Positions 11,049 to 21,699 of a DNA stretch of 64,000 nt are shown here, piece after piece; position 1 is the first letter of the stretch, and each line of letters starts with the position of its first letter. The stretch is from Rhyacophila brunnea (lineage: Eukaryota > Arthropoda > Insecta > Trichoptera > Rhyacophilidae). Under the pieces are notes generated by a model, which saw only the letters and a list, made by a program, of their open reading frames with translations, was not told the origin of the DNA and did not search any database. The stretch is taken from assembly GCA_022495005.1 (NCBI GenBank), contig JAGYXB010000460.1:186001-250000 (forward strand), in the 5' to 3' direction. A program made the position numbers and the translations under genes.

Positions 11049-12554
11049 TTATACATAACAGAAATGTGCATTACAGTAAAGTTATAGATTGCTATATATA
11101 TTTGCATATAATGACGTCGCTAGTATTGTTAGTAAGGTGTCAAGACATGCAATGTATACCGAAAGGATATAGGCACATACCTACTGATACCTCCATTCAA
11201 GACAGGTAGCCAAACTGTGGTAAGTTTCCAAATTTTCACTTTTTTGACAAATTTGAGACAAAAATGCTTTTTAATAAATTGTAAAATGACCCAAATTAGT
11301 ATTTTGTTCAATAAACTATATTTAGATGTATAATAAATTAACTTAAATTTAAAATTAACCAATTTTTCAAGCTTCATCCACTCTTCCAATCCATTTTTCT
11401 TTTTTGCCACGTCCGTCCACCTTAATTTAACGGGTTTTAGGGCATGCCATGTAGTCATTTAATGCCGTTTAGGTACGACTGAATGACGGCATTTGCACAA
11501 CAGTTGTCTTCTAGTCGAGTAACAGACCCAGCCAATTGCCATTACATCTGTTAATAAATTTCTATCGCATCGCGTCTGTCTCATTATCCAGTTGTGGTCT
11601 TTTTGCGTTATACCTAACATGCACCTTTCCCTGGCAAGTTGCGCTACTTGCAATTAATGGATTTCTCTAACATTAAGATTCCTCTTTTCACAAGACTACG
11701 TGAGCACCTGTAGCACAATGGTTGAATACTTATACATTACCAATAATAAAACTAAGTGAAAAACGCGTATCGTCATCAAGGCCAACATTTCAATAATATT
11801 TATAAAAAGTTGCTAACGCGGAAAATTTTAAGATTTCCATAGTAACCAATTTATTCAACAATATTAATTTTTATCTAGAATTTTAATCAAACGTTATATA
11901 GACCAAACCCTCTGGGATTATTCAGATAGCTAATAATAATGAACAGTGTGAAATCCACATGCTAATTTTCTCTCAACTGAAAAAATCTCGAACTGTAAAA
12001 TGAAAATATGAAATGATATTCCAGAACGTTGAATTTATCTACAATCAACTTGTTGACATTCTCTGTCCCGGAGCAGAGTGTCCTTACTACATTCAGACAT
12101 ACGGTCTAGATCTAGGCGGTCCACCGTATCCCGGCTCAACTTAGCAATATGTTTCTTCTGAATACGATTTCTATGAAAGCTCAAGTTTTTTGTTACATTG
12201 TGTGATTTGAAAAATCTTTTATTACGCTGTTGGCATTGAAGAATACTTAAAGCTCTCAATACCACTGAATGCTTGTCAAAAGCTTATTATTTAAATGTAT
12301 TCTGTTATAATGCTAATCAAATATGGTAAGTACTGTCAAATACATTGCATAATATGTATTTTACTTCAAATCAAGAATAGTCGTGTCGTGTCAATAATAA
12401 TTAAGCTATAACCATAGAACATGTTATTATATGTCAACTAATACTTTGATAAAAATCGGAGTATTCTTTACTCCGCATTGTTCCGATCCAAATACCTTAT
12501 TATTATTTTTTAAACAAACCTAGAAGAATAGACGTACACATACTAATAAATTAT
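11049..12554. other. No recognised gene
   Basis: The minus-strand frames 11129-11458 (109 codons) and 11459-11653 are Lys/Phe-rich or unrelated to known families and look like chance in AT-rich DNA. Confidence 0.45.
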
Positions 12555-12720
12555 CAATTGAACATACATAATTTAGAAAATACTTATCAGAAAATATATT
12601 ATAACCAATAGAAAACATCTTTTTGAAAAAAGTAAGACACCCCGCAGGATCGAACCTGCATCTCTCGGGTATCGCGCCCACGCACATTGACCATACTGCT
12701 AAAGGAGTCGTACTTAATTA
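12555..12720 (-). repeat. S-family repeat with tRNA-like core, copy 1
   Basis: On the minus strand, about 12715 to 12640 can be drawn as a tRNA. The acceptor 'gactcct' pairs with 'ggggtgtc' at six of seven positions, there is an A-box-like 'tagcagtatgg', and the T arm 'gcaggttcgatcctgc' is perfect. The flank 'ttttttgaaaaa' and the block 'agacaccccgca' recur in related copies at 33560-33890, 41770-41970 and 60360-60570. A tRNA-derived SINE or tRNA-bearing MITE is the simplest reading. Confidence 0.55.
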
Positions 12721-12819
12721 CGACAAATGTTGACTAATGGCTTTTTAATACTCACTGAAGCGCTTTTTAAATTGAGCCAAAATATCATATAACCAATTCA
12801 GCCATATTCAATTCACACT

Positions 12820-12965
12820 TTGAGTATACCTCATTTAGTGCTAACACCGTGACTGGCGCGTTTGGAGTCATTGGTCATTATATTTATAATTAACATTTGT
12901 TATTTAAATGTGGTAATTAAAAGGTAATGAAAAGGTTAGCAGTGATTGTGTTAATTAACATAAAC
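12820..12965 (-). repeat. R-family dispersed repeat, copy 2
   Basis: Inverse copy of 5755-5885: 'accgtgactggcgcgtttgg' here is the complement of the block there, followed by 'ttatttaaatgtggtaatta' and 'cagtgattgtgttaa'. Confidence 0.6.
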
Positions 12966-13084
12966 ATAACATTCTTAAAACAATAAAGTACATTATTTTT
13001 TTTAATAATTAAATAAAACGCAATACAAAGCATTTCCACCATTAATCAGTGACAGTTGTTAACACCGTTAAACGAATAATAAAA

Positions 13085-13265
13085 AACATATATCTACACC
13101 TACTAGATTTTTTGAAAACGACGCCCGGTGGGATGCGATCTCGCATCCACTAGATTCGCGCCAATAAACTATACCAATTGACTTACGTCCATCGTATCTA
13201 ATTATCACAAAATTAACTATTAGTATTTTCACTTTGAAGCGCTTAACAAATTGCAATAATTATTG
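13085..13265 (-). repeat. tRNA-like SINE head, related to the S family
   Basis: The minus strand gives an A-box-like 'agtcaattggtatag' and a hairpin 'ggatgcgagatcgcatcc' at the T-arm place. Downstream 'gaagcgctt' plus 'aaattg' matches the flank of the repeat at 12555-12790 and 33600-33660, linking it to that family. The T loop is not canonical, so it is not a working tRNA. Confidence 0.4.
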
Positions 13266-13297
13266 TGACTTAAATCAAGTTAAATATTAACCAACAT

Positions 13298-14059
13298 CAG
13301 CGTATCTATTTAATACACAAGACTGCTTTCTGCGGCTACTCCAGCTATCTAGGGTAGGTTTGTATCGAGTATTAGCACTTATTCTAAAAATAATTACAAG
13401 ATAAAAAGAACTTTTTAAATACGACGTTTTTAAATTTTCTGTTCGATTGTTATGCTCAATATGCTCAAACTTGTACTTGATATGAAGTAAATAAAAACAA
13501 ACAAACATACAAATATAGAATACTGAAATGTAATTTTGTTTTCCATAGTAACGCACGTATATATTAATAATTTAGTTGGTAGGACCACCCACTTAGCAAC
13601 CAATAATAATGTATTGGATTACGGATTTCTTCCGAAATAACTTTTCATACAAAACAAAATTAACTGAAAATTAATTAGATGGCTAAAAGTATTAAGAGAA
13701 TTCATTGGCATCGTGTTCTGATATATTCTAAAAGTTTCAAATGTCTAGCTAGTCGGAAAATTAGTTAAAAATCGATTGCAAGATTTGTACTGGATAAACA
13801 ACCACCGGACAAATAAGAATACGAGCTAATAAAAACGTGTTAGTTACAATAAATTAGTTGTAGTTGTTACAATACGTGCTATGTTTACACAGCACCTCTT
13901 TCAACTGTGGTAAATTTTAGAGCGAGATAAACAATGTTGACTATTTAGACGACTAACATATTTAATTGTTACAATAAGTGCTAATACTTCGATACAAACC
14001 TAACCTAGATAGCTACCGTAGCGGCCAAAAGCAGTATTGTATATCAAATAGATGCGCTG
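13298..14059. mobile_element. F-family MITE split by an A-family MITE
   Basis: The left arm (13298-13390) and the right arm (about 13840-14059) are inverted copies. 'cagcgtatctattt' mirrors 'aaatagatgcgctg', and 'ggtttgtatcga' mirrors 'tcgatacaaacc'. Between them lies a 450-bp A-family MITE, so the F element is the older one. Removing the insert leaves an element of about 310 bp. Confidence 0.7.
13390..13840 (+). mobile_element. A-family MITE, copy 1 (nested)
   Basis: Matches 45048-45510 (inverse), 60810-61139 (partial) and 61248-61754. Landmarks in order are 'ttacaagataaaaagaac', 'aataatttagttg', 'tagcaaccaataata', 'gatttcttccgaaataac', 'ggcatcgtgttctgat', 'tctagctagtcgg' and 'gtactggataaa'. 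It has no ORF. An internal hairpin 'gttgctagg...cctagcaac' is best seen in copies 2 and 3. Confidence 0.8.
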
Positions 14060-14796
14060 CATCTCTCAAATTTTTAGTTATAACGTAATTGCACTTTCTA
14101 ATAATTTGATAAAGTATTATTTTTAATTTAATGAATAATATTGTGAACATTGTTCAATAAAAAAAATCTAGAAAGTATAATATATCTGAGATGTTTTCAA
14201 ATTACGTATGTACAATAAAGTACACTGGTACACTGACAAATCTTAAATAGTGTTCTGTAAAATTATGTTCTACGAGAAAGCAAGATATTTCTTACAGCTA
14301 CTGATAAAATAAATGAGTACATGGGAATTATTCATACAATATTGTCTATGTAAAATTTTCTTCGTTGTGTAATAGAAACAAAACCAAAAGCAATTCCTAG
14401 ACTTACTTCAATAATAATCTACTCATTTTATTTTCCATATCGGGGTTTCTTTCAAACCGTTCGTTTCTATACGAGGAGAGATGTCGAAATTAAAATGTAT
14501 GAAAAGACGAATCCAGCAAGACTGTCGACTCGGCGAGTGAATCTCATAAGACATGAAAGACAGATGCATTAAGGGGCTCCAAAACAAATACTACCAACAT
14601 CGAAAATTTTAACAATTCTTATCTTTTAAATCGTTACCTAATACAATTCACTTGTATAATGACAGGATTTAATTATTTGACATGTTAGATAATAAATGAT
14701 AGTGTTTATATTGACATTAAAAAAAAAACAAAAATGTTTATTAGGTATAATATAATTATTTTATTGTGAGTATGCGGTGAGTAGAGGCTACAATTA
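14060..14796. other. No recognised gene
   Basis: AT-rich sequence without a recognised motif or repeat. Confidence 0.5.
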
Positions 14797-15152
14797 TTTT
14801 TATACATATTTTTAATCAACGATTAATACAGAAACTTTAAGAAAGTAGTTATTAAAAAAATATGTATATCAAAATAATAGCGAGTGATATGTTACGTTAA
14901 ATTTTGCATAATTATTCACTTATCAAAAAAAAGAAACAAAAATGTTTATTATAATATAAATAATTTATGTAATACAATATATTATAATATAAAACAATAA
15001 AATAATTATAATATAATAAACATTTTTGTTTGATTAATGAATAATTATACAAAATTTAACGTAACGTATCACTCGCTATTAATTTGATATACATATTTTT
15101 TTAATAACTACTTTCTTAAAGTTTCTGTATTAATCGTTGATTAAAAATATAA
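14797..15152. mobile_element. AT-rich hairpin element (about 145-bp arms)
   Basis: The left arm (about 14797-14945) and right arm (about 15007-15152) are near-perfect inverted copies. 'ttaatcaacgattaatacag' mirrors 'ctgtattaatcgttgatta', and 'acattttt' blocks close the hairpin around an AT-only spacer. No second copy in the window and no clear target duplication were found. It may be a MITE or a local inverted duplication. Confidence 0.75.
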
Positions 15153-16530
15153 TAGTATTATTAATATTATTATATAATATACACTAGATTATGATAATGT
15201 TACAATTGAGTGATCAAAAATAAGAAACACACTGAGATGCATAAACTACTAATATTAATAGAATCAATTTTAAATGAACTAATAATCTACCGTCGCTAAT
15301 TATGAATTAATAGTAGTGTGAAAACGTGGAAAGTTGTTACTTTCAGCACAAACTACATGACCCAACCCTGCACCGACGTCAGCCGCCTGGCATCGTCTCC
15401 ATTCCACCATCTTGCACCCTTCATCCTGCACCCTGCACCCTTCAACCTGCACCCTCATCCTGCTGCTGACGTTTGAAACTGTGAAAGGAAGCTCGCGAGT
15501 AAGGAAATGCTTTGTTGAACGCGACTTACCAGCATTTTCCGACTGAGCGACATTTCATTCGATAGATAGACGACGAAGGCTGTGTCTTCGGGGTTTTCTT
15601 TTTTCATAATATTATTATTCTATATCCCGGTTGCATTTTACTTCCTCTTCAATTATGGGAGTCCTCGTTTCAAGTGATAACGCCGATAATTTGAATATCT
15701 TACGGTAAATGGCATCGGTTGAGGTATTTATTTAATATGTGCTTTCTTCATATAACTTTATTTCATACAATAAAATATTGAATGTGCTAAGCTTAAAGAT
15801 TTAGCACGTTGGGCAAAAAATACTTATGTATGGTGTTAAATAAATTAATAAGAAAACATATTTAGTGACATATAAGTGCTTCAGCTTAAAAATATAATAT
15901 AACAAGACGAGAAAACAATAATTAAGAAACGTTCATCGTCGAGGGTCGAAATCACTAGTGGCATTATTAGGATATTTTGATGCTTTAGTGAATAATATAT
16001 GATGAAACCAATAACATATTTTTTTGGATTGCTCTGCTGTGTAGTTAAAATTGCCATTAATACCCTTTCGTCATAATTAGGTCGATATATTGAATACACA
16101 CTTTTATAAAAATCTCAATACATAGTAAAATATTCAACAAACCAACAATGTATTAAAATCCAATAAAGTTACACGCCATGCTTTGTTTTCAATGAAAATA
16201 AAAATATACCTATCACTTATTTTTTCAGTATTTAAAAATAATATTATATTTTGATCCATTAACTCGTAAGAGTAAAAAGGGCTAGAAAACGCTTTTATCC
16301 AGCAGTGGATCGACCCTGACAAAAAATGACGATGTCGATTTAAATGCAGCCGTATTTTATTATACCGTGCGTTCTTTTTATTTTTTTGATTTTTAACACG
16401 TACATATACAATGCATTTCTATTTCAGTGTGCCCCTGTAGAATAGATCATAGAGTAAGTACAACTGTGAAGCTGGCTATAAATAAATTTTAAATTATGAT
16501 TAAATTGCAGCTAATTTAGTCGTATTACAG
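15153..16530. other. Mostly AT-rich; one GC-richer stretch
   Basis: Bases 15360-15560 are clearly GC-richer than their surroundings and include the short repeat listed separately. The rest has no recognised content. Minus-strand frames at 15881-16099 and 16134-16322 show no motif. Confidence 0.4.
15408..15466. repeat. Minisatellite-like 'CTGCACCCTTCA' repeats
   Basis: Imperfect tandem units of about 7-15 bases built on 'cctgcaccct' and 'tcatcctg/tcaacctg', in the only C-rich stretch of the neighbourhood. Confidence 0.6.
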
Positions 16531-16569
16531 TGATTCCCAAATTATTTTCTTCTGGCATAACCCCTAAGA
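16531..16569 (+). mobile_element. hAT-like end fragment
   Basis: 'cagtgattcccaaatta' is a hAT-type terminus resembling the fragment at 4263. It is followed at once by the start of a second hAT element, so the outer element was probably invaded close to its left end. A degenerate candidate for its right end ('gcggaaccccgacttgg') lies near 17380. Confidence 0.35.
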
Positions 16570-17355
16570 CAGGGATAGCGAACCTTTTTAGGTACGCATG
16601 CCAAAATTTCCCAAATAATATTTTTCAACTGTCTGACGTGTCAAGCAGTTTTTTTATGGCGAAAAATTTTTTTTTAAAGTTTTATAAAAAAATAGTTAAT
16701 AATTCTATTAAAAAGGTTTAAAAATTACAATTAAGTTATTGCTTTTCTATCTTTCACAGTTTTTTTAGCCGAAGGCATATCTTTTGTTGATTGAATATTT
16801 TTTTCCTTGTTTTCAAATTACTCAAAGTGATCGTGGAAGCATTTTAACCACTCTTCTTTAAATTATATTCTCTATCACTGAGCGATTTTCCATTTTTAGA
16901 GATTATGTTTGAGGTAAAATAATAAACAGTATGACTGCCGATAATTAATTTCATAAGGTTTGTTGATTGTATATTTTTATGTGTAATTCCCCGATCCTAA
17001 GGACCGACCTATGCAATCGTATAATTACATTAAACGTAATGATTTGCCTGTAATTTGTTATACAATACGATTTGTCATTATTTATGCAAGAATTTCATCG
17101 TTTCCGTTTGCGCATCGATTGGTACCTGAACATATTACGAAAAAACCGAAGAAAATACGCACGGTAATGTCGTCATTATTTTTTAATATTATAAGTAAGT
17201 ACTTACTTAAGTTTACTTATTGTATCTGTTCATAAAACTTTTTTATAAAAAAGATATTTTTTAAATATAAAATAGTACTATTTTTTTTCTCTTCAAAATG
17301 AAACATTCGCGTGCCATCCAAAATTATCTCGCGTGCCATAGTTTCGCCATCCCTT
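16570..17355. mobile_element. Non-autonomous hAT element
   Basis: The left end 'cagggatagcgaacct' and the right end 'tagtttcgccatccctt' are inverted with a few changes. Both subterminal regions carry 'gcatgcc/gtgccat' motifs as in other hAT elements here. No good target duplication was found (only 'ccct' at both sides), and the last bases have drifted. No transposase is recognised; the short frames inside are AT-rich noise. Confidence 0.6.
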
Positions 17356-17735
17356 CCCTTTTTTTTATAAATATCGCGGAGCGGAACCCCGACTTGGTTG
17401 ACAAACATTAAGGTCAAGATCTTTAAATCATAAAATAGCCATGGTAAGTTAGTAGTAGGCATTGACATACATAAAAGCAGAAAGTCAACCTTAAGCAGAC
17501 TCAAAATGGCACTCTTTTCTATGTTAGTCACAAGTGTTATCTAAATGCATTACCTTCTGCAATTTATATACATAGAAAAATTATAATTATGATCTACACC
17601 TCCATAAACATCCACACGATATTGATACCGCAGGCGAAGATTTTGTAATCTTCACGTAATTTAAAACAAAAGTTGTAAGTATCATTTCTATTCATTCCTT
17701 AATCTGCCAAGTTCTTAGAATGTCTTCCTCTAAGC

Positions 17736-18460
17736 CAGTGGTTGGCAAACTCATTAGTCAACTGAGCCAAATATCAACAGTACAAGATTGAGATTTCTTT
17801 TGAGAGCCAAATTTTTTAAACGTACCTACACTGTATATAAACTTAAATAAAAATTTTAAGTCTTTTAAGGTACACTGAATAAAACTTTATTTCATACTTA
17901 ATAATGATCTTACTTATTGATAAAAATTAAATTGTAAGTAAGGGTTGGATAAGTCAGGTTTTTATATTGTTGTTTTTAATTTTAGGCACGGTTCCAGATT
18001 CTCATCAATTAAATGACTTCTCAATATACTCTTGATAAGGTTCATGCTTTAAAAAAATGGTTCGCATGAATATGTAGAACCGAAAAAGGAAAGAACAGCA
18101 CATAGCACATCAATGGTTGCATATCACAAACCTTCTATGTCAAATTTTATGATTTAGACTTTATGATATCAAAAAATCAACAAAAATTTAACGGATCTGT
18201 TGAACTTTACCTCATATGTCAAAGAGAAATAAAGTCGAGTTTATTGATTTTTTAATTAAAACTTCTATGTCATATTCATCGTATTATGCTGCAAGCATCA
18301 GTTTTAACCTTTCCCTGTAAAATCGTATTTTTTTACTAAGAAGGTTTGTGATCTGCATCATCGACATGCTAGTTTTTGCAACTGATCATATGAAACAAAG
18401 CCGCATTCAAGGGGCCAAAGAGCCACATGCTGCACGCGAGCCACGGTTTGCCGACCACTG
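17736..18460. mobile_element. Non-autonomous hAT element with perfect 8-bp TSD
   Basis: The left end 'cagtggttggcaaac' and right end 'gtttgccgaccactg' are inverted with one mismatch. The flanks are identical: 'ctctaagc' at 17728-17735 and 18461-18468, the 8-bp target duplication diagnostic of hAT. Subterminal 'gagccaaa' at left and 'ccaaagagccac' at right also mirror or repeat. The 725 bp hold no transposase. The intact duplication suggests a fairly recent insertion. Confidence 0.92.
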
Positions 18461-19021
18461 CTCTAAGCAATACATGACCTGCCCACCGGCACAGTATATC
18501 GCTGCCAATAGAGTTAGTTAAAAATAATTTGTAGGTTTTTAATGAAATTAATTATTTAATAGATAATTTTTAGTTCCTATAATATACTATGTAGAAGTAG
18601 AATTCCCTCTAGTGTGATATGAACTAGTTATAAATATGATGCGATATCTAAACCCAAACAAACTAAACTTCATAAATAGACATACTATTGCTTTACATTG
18701 CAGGTCACGCTAAACCTTACCTTTGGCTTACCTATTAACAAAAAGCTACCTTTTGGATAAGATTTTCCGTATTCTCACGGTGCCCCTGATAGGTCTCGTG
18801 GAGCTTAATTGGAGAACCAGCGTTACTTTCATAATAATGTATAGTACACTTTGGCGAAAAATGGTTATTTATAGGGATTGATTGTTTAGAATATCATCAG
18901 TGTTACAGAACTTTTTTAACAACAATTTTATTTATTGACGAAGACATTTATTTGATTGGGTGGTTTAATATGGAAATAAAACTTTTATTTCAAATTACCC
19001 CACTTTCCTTATAAAACTCGA

Positions 19022-20142
19022 TACCGTCAAATGGGGCGTCATTGAAATCGAGGGGCTACTTTGATACTTTGAATATGTTTTTGAAATTGGCATCACAGTA
19101 TCCACCGGAACGGTATAATTATAAGTTAACAGTAAGTATATTTAAAAAGATATATCTATTATAGTCTACCTGTTAAACTACAAATACGGTAATTAAGTAT
19201 CCGATTTGTTGTATATCGGAATCCGTAAGCACCAAAGTGAATTTGGTGTCTTATTTGAAGAGTTATAAAATGTGAGTACCCTTTTATTATTATCGTATTA
19301 ATCCAATGATTATTATTTAAATACTATAGTGATATCACTATTTCTTTTTCATATTTTAAATAAAAATTTATTGAGGTGAAGTACACTTTTGTGTAACATG
19401 CTGATTTAGAGTATGGGGCGTCATTGATACGGCGTAACAAAGTCGCCCCCAGACTTAATACCTATACTGAATATGGTGTAGTTGCTAAATTTTAAGAATA
19501 TTCTTGTGATTTTCTTTTAATTTCCATGTTATTAATTTCAGAATTAGATGGTGCGACACAACAAAAGAAAACTAGGTTCAAATTATTTTATTTTAAGTTT
19601 TATTGGTTATTTTGTATTGGAATTTTGGTCTCGTATAAAAATTTTCCTAGTTCTTTGTTGTTTGCTCTGTACTTTTTTGATAACATGATGAATAAATACC
19701 ATAATGCAAATCTGTACATTTTTTGTTTATTTTTTTGATTGAGAATACATTTTCATATTTTTATTTTATTGACTAACTCACGGTGTGGCATTGATACCCT
19801 ATCAAAGTCACCCACTGTAACTTAGTGCTTGTAAATCCTGAAAAAAAATAAAAAAAAATAATGAAATATAGGGATGGGTTTGAAGTTCAACATATTATAA
19901 ACTAATGAAAGCATAAAAAAAAATAGTTATCAAAGTAGCCCCACCCCATGGTGTGACTTTGATAGGGTACATTTTATTTTTTATATCCATACGTATTCGT
20001 TAAAATTTCAATGTATAATTATTATTCGGTTGGTATTTATAATGTAATGTTTACATTATTTTCTCAGTCTATTCATATGGTCGGTTTTCAAAATATCGTA
20101 AATATAAAATCAAAATCGATCAAAGTCAGCCCACTTTACGGT
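19022..20142. mobile_element. 1.1 kb element with 'TACCGTCAAATGGGG' ends
   Basis: The left end 'taccgtcaaatggggcgtca' mirrors the right end 'cagcccactttacggta' with some changes. TA at each tip could be the target duplication of a Tc1/mariner-like insertion, though TA may simply belong to the inverted repeat. The motif 'ggggc-n-ACTTTGAT' or its complement 'ATCAAAGTngccc' recurs at about 19050, 19440, 19805, 19935, 19965 and 20120. A 70-codon frame (19526-19738) has no recognised motif. The superfamily is not assigned. Confidence 0.6.
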
Positions 20143-21283
20143 ATATTATAAAATCTCTACACACTAATATAAGACCGTTTTTCTTTAACTCTATTGATTT
20201 CTTCTAATATTATATAGTTTTTTTAGTAAACACTGTAAGTATAGTAACTATTTATTTGACTTTATATAATTCTAGCTCTTAAAAACAGAAAACCAATTGC
20301 ATTGTAAATCCGCAGTACTATTAACTCTGTTAACAACCCTCTCGCTGACAACACTATTTTAGATTCAGCAAAATGATTCAAATCCAAGTATAAAACATGA
20401 CACCCTCAGCGGTGAAACTCACCGCGTTACACCCCGCCAGGGGTCGATAACTTGCCGCAAATTACCGACTAATTGTCTCCGCGCGGTCCATCGGCATTCT
20501 TACGAGTGCCCCCGGCACCCAAACCAGGATTCACCACCCCGCTAAGCTTAGTGCTTAAATTTTGCCACCCATGCAGGAGATTTCAAGTTGCAAGGTTAAA
20601 TTCGTATTTTTTTTTTTATTCATAAATGATATATTTAAAAAATAACATAGCAACAGTGCAACGTTCGCTCTATTTTTTAAACTTTAATCATAAACTCATT
20701 TAAGTAGATAGTAGTACATTTTTTAGATATAGAATATTATTATGTTTGTAATTACAGTCGAACTTGGTTATTACGAGGAAGATGGGACCGACTAAATTTT
20801 ATCGTTATAAGCATTACTCATTATATCGTTATATAACATATTTCGCGCCACTTTCTATTTAAACATAGAAATAAAATATAAAAAATAAAAAATCTGAAAA
20901 CCATCGTAAAAATCCCGACAAAGTTGTTTAATGTGACGAAGTGTTGAGCTGCCGGCGCTGGTAGGTACCTACTGACTTCACAAAGCTTGGATTTTTTACA
21001 TGAAATTTAAACCATATGCGTGGAGACTTTTTCAATGTTATCGGCAAAACACCAATTAGGTACTTAGACACTTAACTAGTGTTATAAACGTAATCCGATC
21101 CCGGCGGCATCGGTCTGGTTAACTTCCCGGTCGGATTGTATTGCTTATGGTCAAAAATGATGTTTTTAAACGATCGACACATTAACAGTTTTGCTCGGTA
21201 TACCCGACAAATAGCTCGTTATAAAAATGAACATAGGGCATCATTGTAAAAGGGGAAATGGAGTAGGTAAGTCTATTCTACCA
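20143..21283. other. No recognised gene; one GC-richer block
   Basis: Bases 20400-20560 are GC-richer ('ccccgccaggggtcg', 'tctccgcgcggtcc'). They could be a regulatory element or an old exon, but no reading frame or splice context supports a gene. Confidence 0.35.
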
Positions 21284-21616
21284 TCACCATGAGAGGTGCC
21301 CTGGTTTGTAAAGTCTCCTTTGACGAGGAATGAGTTTAAGTTAATACTGAGGCTCAGAACAGGGCACACAATGGGCAAAAGATTTGATGTCCTCATAGGA
21401 AGAAGCGAATCGCAACTCTGCGATGAATGTCATGTTTTAGAGGACATTATACATATAGCACTACAATGCAATAAATATGAACTTCACAGAGTACAGCTGC
21501 GAATTGAGGATATCTCTGAGAATGTCGACGAATTGAAAGGTGTCCTGGCGGTGGGTAAGACGGAAGAGCTAGGCAAAATTGTAAAGTTATTTAATAGAAT
21601 AGGAGTGAAGACCTGA
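21284..21616 (+). pseudogene. I/Jockey-type LINE ORF2, C-terminal fragment
   Basis: A frame of about 110 codons reads PWFVKSPLTRNEFKLILRL, then RTGHTMGKRF, then CDECHVLEDIIHIALQC. LINE proteins of the I/Jockey group carry, after the RNase H domain, PWF-x5-LSR-x-F/I, R-LR-GH, and a C-x2-C-x7-H-x4-C zinc motif. All of these are present, including the ligands C, C, H and C. The frame ends normally at a TGA (21614-21616). The rest of ORF2 is missing upstream, so it is a 5'-truncated relic with an intact 3' coding end. The 60 bp after the stop, including 'ggcgatatgacagcgagtcg', are probably its 3' UTR. Confidence 0.8.
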
Positions 21617-21699
21617 TCGACGGGTCCCCTTCTAGAAGAGAAGAGGCGATATGACAGCGAGTCGCAGTCAAAGCCTCGGTAAAATCACAAAAATAAAAA

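Noticed and set aside
12640..12715. Working tRNA gene on the minus strand
   Set aside because: The T arm is perfect, but the anticodon loop lacks U33 and the sequence sits inside a dispersed repeat.
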